Made by a program: the position numbers and the translations under genes. Positions 60,091-64,000 of a stretch of 64,000 nt of DNA are shown piece by piece. The DNA lies in contig CM041643.1 in the NCBI GenBank assembly GCA_023333625.1, positions 39,553,641 through 39,617,640 of the forward strand. Reading direction: 5' to 3'. This stretch comes from Bothriochloa decipiens (lineage: Eukaryota; Streptophyta; Magnoliopsida; Poales; Poaceae). Position 1 is the stretch's first letter; each line of letters begins with the position of its first letter. The notes under the pieces are model-generated. The model worked only from the letters and a program-made list of their open reading frames with translations, searched no databases and was not told the origin of the DNA.

Positions 60091-60604
60091 AGTTCTTAAA
60101 TCTGTAGTTCAATCATTTCAGATGCAAAGAGTTATGGACGATCAGTTTGTTCCCATGCTCTCTCTTGCATCAGATATGGGCAGACCTGTCGACTGACTTC
60201 GTGTCCTTGGACTAGTTGGAGAACGTCTTTGTACTATTCTCCTGAGAGATGATCTAGAGAAATAGAAACTCAATCATATAAATAACATTTCGTCGGCATC
60301 TTAGGTATGCAAGTTTGCATCGGGTATGGGCAGAGCTGCCAGAGCTCCCTCGCGCTGTGTCTCTCTGTGTGTCCTTCTCTACACTCTGCCTGCCTGCTAC
60401 ATACATGTAATACAGTGAATACATGAGCAATGACAAGCCAAGCCCCATGGACTCAATGCTAGCTAATTGCTACCTTTAGAATGTCTTGCATAGTTGCATT
60501 GGTACGTGGTTGTTTCAGGAATGCTACAAAGAATAAGCACCGAAACTATTTGCAAATGAAATGGAACTGTAAAGTTCACACACGTTTTATTTACATATGC
60601 AAAG
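60091..60604. other. Intergenic, no gene seen
   Basis: Short ORFs on both strands have no recognisable content. A block with GTCCTTGGACTAGTTGG near 60204 may be more LINE-related sequence upstream of the zf-RVT part. Confidence 0.35.
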
Positions 60605-61946
60605 TAGGGCGGGATATTGAGCCAGCTCGGCTCGGCTCGGTCCAGCTTGTTAAGCTAATGATGTCCAGCTCATTAAGCTAATGAGTCAACTTGACTCAGT
60701 TCGTTAAGGTACCATGCTAGAAGGCTAGCTCATCAACTCGTTCTTCAGCTCAAGCTGGCTCCTTTAGCTCGCAAGATATAAAAAATTACATACATAATTA
60801 CATAATCAAAATATCAATACTTCAATTAATATCTAATAGCATTAAAGTGAAGCAATAAACCACATATACAAAAAAGCAAAAGTGAGGATGGCAATGGAGT
60901 AGGCGAAGACATGAGACGTTTTGTCGTTCAACCTTGACCAATCCACACTACGAGGAAACCTTCTCTCGCCAACTTTGCGTTGCTCCAAACTTTGCCAGAG
61001 GTGTACAGCGTGGAAGGCGCTATATGGGTAGGAGTGCCAAGCGCCCAAGCCCTGCTGGCTGACGGCCGGCACTTGGGTCGACAAAGCAAAGGACTGAGGG
61101 GTTAATGTCATTGGTTGATGATGGTGGTGGATCTTTTGTATGCAAAGCAGGATATTTGTTAAGGATGGGGATAGTAGGCTTACTAGTTTTTTAGAGTTCA
61201 AGGGCGAAACACGTCCGGGCCTTTTGATTAAAACCAACAGACCAAAATCGGATTAAATCTCAGGTACTAGTTCTTCGTTTCCACCAACGTGTTCGTGGTT
61301 AATGTCAGTGGTGGAGTAGACTTTGCTTGTTTTTAGTTGCTTAGTTTTTTAGTTGCTTTGCTAGTTTTTAGTTGCTTTCTGCCTCACTTGTGGAGCTTCT
61401 AGTGGTTAAAGTGGAGACTCGTGTCGACGACCCAATCCGACTAAGTCCTAGTGGTTAGAGGCTTGTGTCGATGTCCTAGTCCGACCAAGCGTGAAGTTGA
61501 GTAGAGTTATGTTGGCGCTTTTTGTGGCGTGAGTTAAGTTGACTTGGTATCTAGGTGTACATATGGAGTAGGGTACCCTCAATAATTGTATGTGTAGTTT
61601 TCGCTCAGTTTTCACTTCAAAAACTGAGTGGAGCACTTGTCTTTTTTTCTTTATTCGTTTAATAGAAATCACGGCAAAGTTTTTGCCGTCCTTTTGAAAA
61701 AAGTTGTAAACAAAAGATTGGGATGGATCCGGAAAGCATATTGTACTATCGACTATGCATTAGCTTGTCTCGGCTCACAAACCAGCTTGAGCTAGCTATC
61801 CGGTATCTCGATAAAACAACGAGCTAAGCTTTTAGATCGGCTCATGAAAAAATTTGAAACAATCTAAGCTGAGCAGAACCGAGCCAAGCCAAGCCAATAG
61901 CCAAGTTGAGCAAACTGACAAGACGCGAGTATTTTATCCAACCCTT
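60605..61946. mobile_element. Degraded hAT-like nonautonomous element
   Basis: The left end TAGGGCGGGATATTGAGCC and the right end, read on the other strand as AAGGGTTGGATAAAATACTC, share the AGGG..GGATA start seen in hAT elements. Subterminal runs of GGCTCGGCTCGG and their complements lie at both ends (60627-60640 and 61868-61895). The flanking 8 bp agree at only about half the positions, so the target duplication is weak. No transposase is present. A segment ending near 61700 (AATAGAAATCACGGCAAAG, then an A-rich end) looks like an inserted LINE 3' end. Confidence 0.5.
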
Positions 61947-61949
61947 ACG

Positions 61950-63335
61950 CATGCATGGTTATTAGAATCTTTGGATTCTTTTTAGAAGATAGTAGACACT
62001 TGATTGGGTATCTTGGCATCTGTCTGGCTCTTTCATCAATGATCACCCGTAAATACGTAATTACAGTTACTTAGACACACGATACATTCTCAATTGCACT
62101 TAATAAAAAAATGAAGAAGGAGAAGAAATGCAGTTGGCTAATCAAATCATACAGCACCATCATCATCAGCCTGTTGCCCTACCACAGCAACAGAAACCGT
62201 CCCACAGACTGGCATGTCTGCGGCTCTGCCTGCAGCTGCAATACGTCGTCGCTCTAGCCCCACTCACTCCCCAGTGACCACTGACAGTGATCTTGTTACC
62301 ACTTGGATTTAATACTCTACCGGTACCACTCTAATTAATATAATTATCATCCACTGCCGGCCGGGGCCTTGATTTTTTGCTTTAGAAATCAGAACATGTC
62401 TCTCTGCAGCCCTGGCCTGCTAGCTAGCTAGCTAGCTAGAGATAAGGCTCTCCGCTCATGATAATATTTTTCCCTTCCACTGAAAATGTTCAGTACGTTT
62501 ATTCCTAGATGAGGTACGTATTTCATCAAGTACAGTGTACACATAGCAAGCAACAAAAGCTACCTACCTCCAAAAAGTCTCTATGTATGATATACACGCT
62601 TCCTTACAGAATTTTGTACGTCAAAAGATGAGCGAATTTCCACGCGGTTTTTGAATGAGCCCCTAGCTACACCTATACATTTGTAACGTGTACTGCATGC
62701 ATGGTTGGTACTACCGATGTTGTAATCACACCAATTGGTTTTTGTACATCGAACAGTGTTGATTTGAAAGGAGTTAATACTTTCAGTTTTGTTTCCCAGC
62801 AGCTTCTCTGAGAAAATTAAATCCACAGTCATGATTGTGTTTGTGTTCAAGCCTCTGGAGCCATTCAGATTCAGAATTTGCATTCAAGCACGCTGAGAAA
62901 CTTCCAAACCTCGCTGTACATGTGCAGTGTGCAGGGATAGATTCAGTGCCCGTCGTTTTAACTGCTCCACATGGCAGACTTGCTACTCGCTGTTTTCATG
63001 AGAGAATGACTGTAGCAAATAATGTCATTTTTCCCCATTGTAATTCGCCTCCCTCCTGCCCTTCAATTCCCTACAGATTTCAGTACGTAGTACTTCAGTT
63101 TTCATGCGCTGGCTGCAGTTTTTTTCTTGCACTGCTTCAGTGCGGTAAGGACGCAAGGCAAAACAGTTACTTTCATTTCCGTGAGATAGCTAGCTCTGAC
63201 GTTTGTACATGGCAAGAGTTAGCCTTGCTTGCATGCAACAATAAGTTGGCAAAGACTTATTTGTCGCTGCCGTGGTACACAGTGAACAACATTTACGCCG
63301 TTGTTGACTAAGGATCTGTTGGTGTTTACTGGTTC
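61950..63335. other. Intergenic, no gene seen
   Basis: Contains a (CTAG)n microsatellite at 62420-62439 and AT-rich unique-looking DNA. The ORFs at 62581-62883 and 62835-63311 overlap on opposite strands and have no recognisable domain, so I do not call them genes. Confidence 0.4.
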
Positions 63336-63341
63336 CGTGTA

Positions 63342-63567
63342 CTCCCTTCGTCTATAAAAATATGTGATTTTAGCACAGTATCAAGTTTTAGTATAGTAAT
63401 ATTTATGATATTAAATAAATATCATTAGATTAACTACAAAATGTATTTTCATATATAATAAACTGATTTGGAACCACAATATAAATATGATTCATTAGAA
63501 ACTTGATCTAACGTGAACTATTCTTTTGCACGCAACCCATAGTTACATGTTTCTTGGACAGAAGGAG
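63342..63567. mobile_element. Stowaway-like MITE (Tc1/mariner type), 226 bp
   Basis: The element begins CTCCCTTCGTCTATAAAAA and its right end, read on the other strand, begins CTCCTTCTGTCCAAGAAAC. These are the CTCCCTCCGTCC-type Stowaway termini. TA flanks both sides (63340-63341 and 63568-63569), the expected target site. The interior is AT-rich and noncoding. Confidence 0.75.
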
Positions 63568-63569
63568 TA

Positions 63570-64000
63570 CATGGTAGCTTTGTCCGGCTTTGACCCATAC
63601 TGTAGCGCTATTGTAGAAGAATGAAAAAAGGTGTAGCTTCAGTAGCTCTTTCATTTTTACATTTAATTTGTATCAGAGATGGAGGTGTTTCCCCGTCCTA
63701 TACATAGAGAGCGGTGCCAAACAAACACTAAAGTCCCCCTTTGGTGGATTTTATCTTCTTTCTCAAAATTAACTAGGAGACACTGACTTAGTCTCCAATT
63801 CCACGTATAATAGCCGGAACTAATGTTTGAGTCATGCATATATGCATTGAGTAGTTGAGAGAGGCATTCAAGCTAAATATCATATAAGAGCTCTCAACAC
63901 TCGAAGGACTTGATTATATAAAGGAGATATGCAAATTTTATTGAAGGACAGATGTTGCAAACACAAAGCAAAATAGATCGAGTTGTTGCGTGTTCTCCAT
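63570..64000. other. Right end of window, no gene seen
   Basis: AT-rich DNA without a supported gene. It includes CCCCCTTTGGTGGATTTTATC near 63735, possibly an unpaired MITE end. Confidence 0.35.

Noticed and set aside
62581..63311. Two ORFs of 100 and 158 residues near the right end
   Set aside because: They overlap on opposite strands, contain no recognisable motif, and no promoter or splice pattern supports either.

Overview
This window is nuclear DNA from a grass, most likely a panicoid such as maize, sorghum or sugarcane. The evidence is a CACTA transposon with the grass-type subterminal motif TTTGCCGAGTGC, several Gypsy retrotransposons nested in one another, Tourist-like and Stowaway MITEs, a DUF4283-like gene, and a GT-AG spliced transcription-factor gene. 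About four fifths of the window is mobile DNA. No bacterial or organellar genes, tRNA, rRNA or CRISPR are visible. Function assignments come from reading translated sequence and recalling protein families; no database was searched.

Layout. 1-2004: the 3' end of a plus-strand Gypsy-type element that runs off the left edge, with an antisense plant-mobile-domain pseudogene and an 889-bp LTR. 2421-2713: a small minus-strand gene of unknown function with a TATA box and a frameshift near its end. 4402-4541: a Tourist-like MITE. 5194-18999: a 13.8-kb CACTA element bounded by matching terminal inverted repeats and a GTA target duplication. It carries decayed minus-strand TNP2 and TNPA-like genes, a roughly 1.2-kb internal palindrome, and on the opposite strand an intact-looking four-exon DUF4283-like gene. 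19003-22131: intergenic DNA with one MITE-like repeat.

22132-54394: one 32-kb stack of nested retrotransposons. Element A (minus strand, 515-bp LTRs at both ends) was hit by three insertions in or near its gag. These are C (40884-53427, plus strand, full length but mutated), a long solo LTR D2 (35724-40449), and B (about 24985-35491, minus strand, missing most of pol and its 3' LTR). A second long solo LTR, D1 (30485-34745), lies inside B's 5' LTR. Matching or near-matching 5-bp target duplications support A, C, D1 and D2. A, B and C each carry an extra gene antisense to gag-pol with its own TATA box. The leftmost element has the same arrangement with a different protein domain.

54395-64000: the genic end. 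A seven-exon bHLH transcription-factor gene (56901-58419, 291 residues) is the clearest host gene. It is followed by a minus-strand LINE fragment, a degraded hAT-like element and a Stowaway MITE. The genes do not form a pathway. The window shows one conserved regulatory gene and one small unknown gene beside a large heap of mostly dead transposons.
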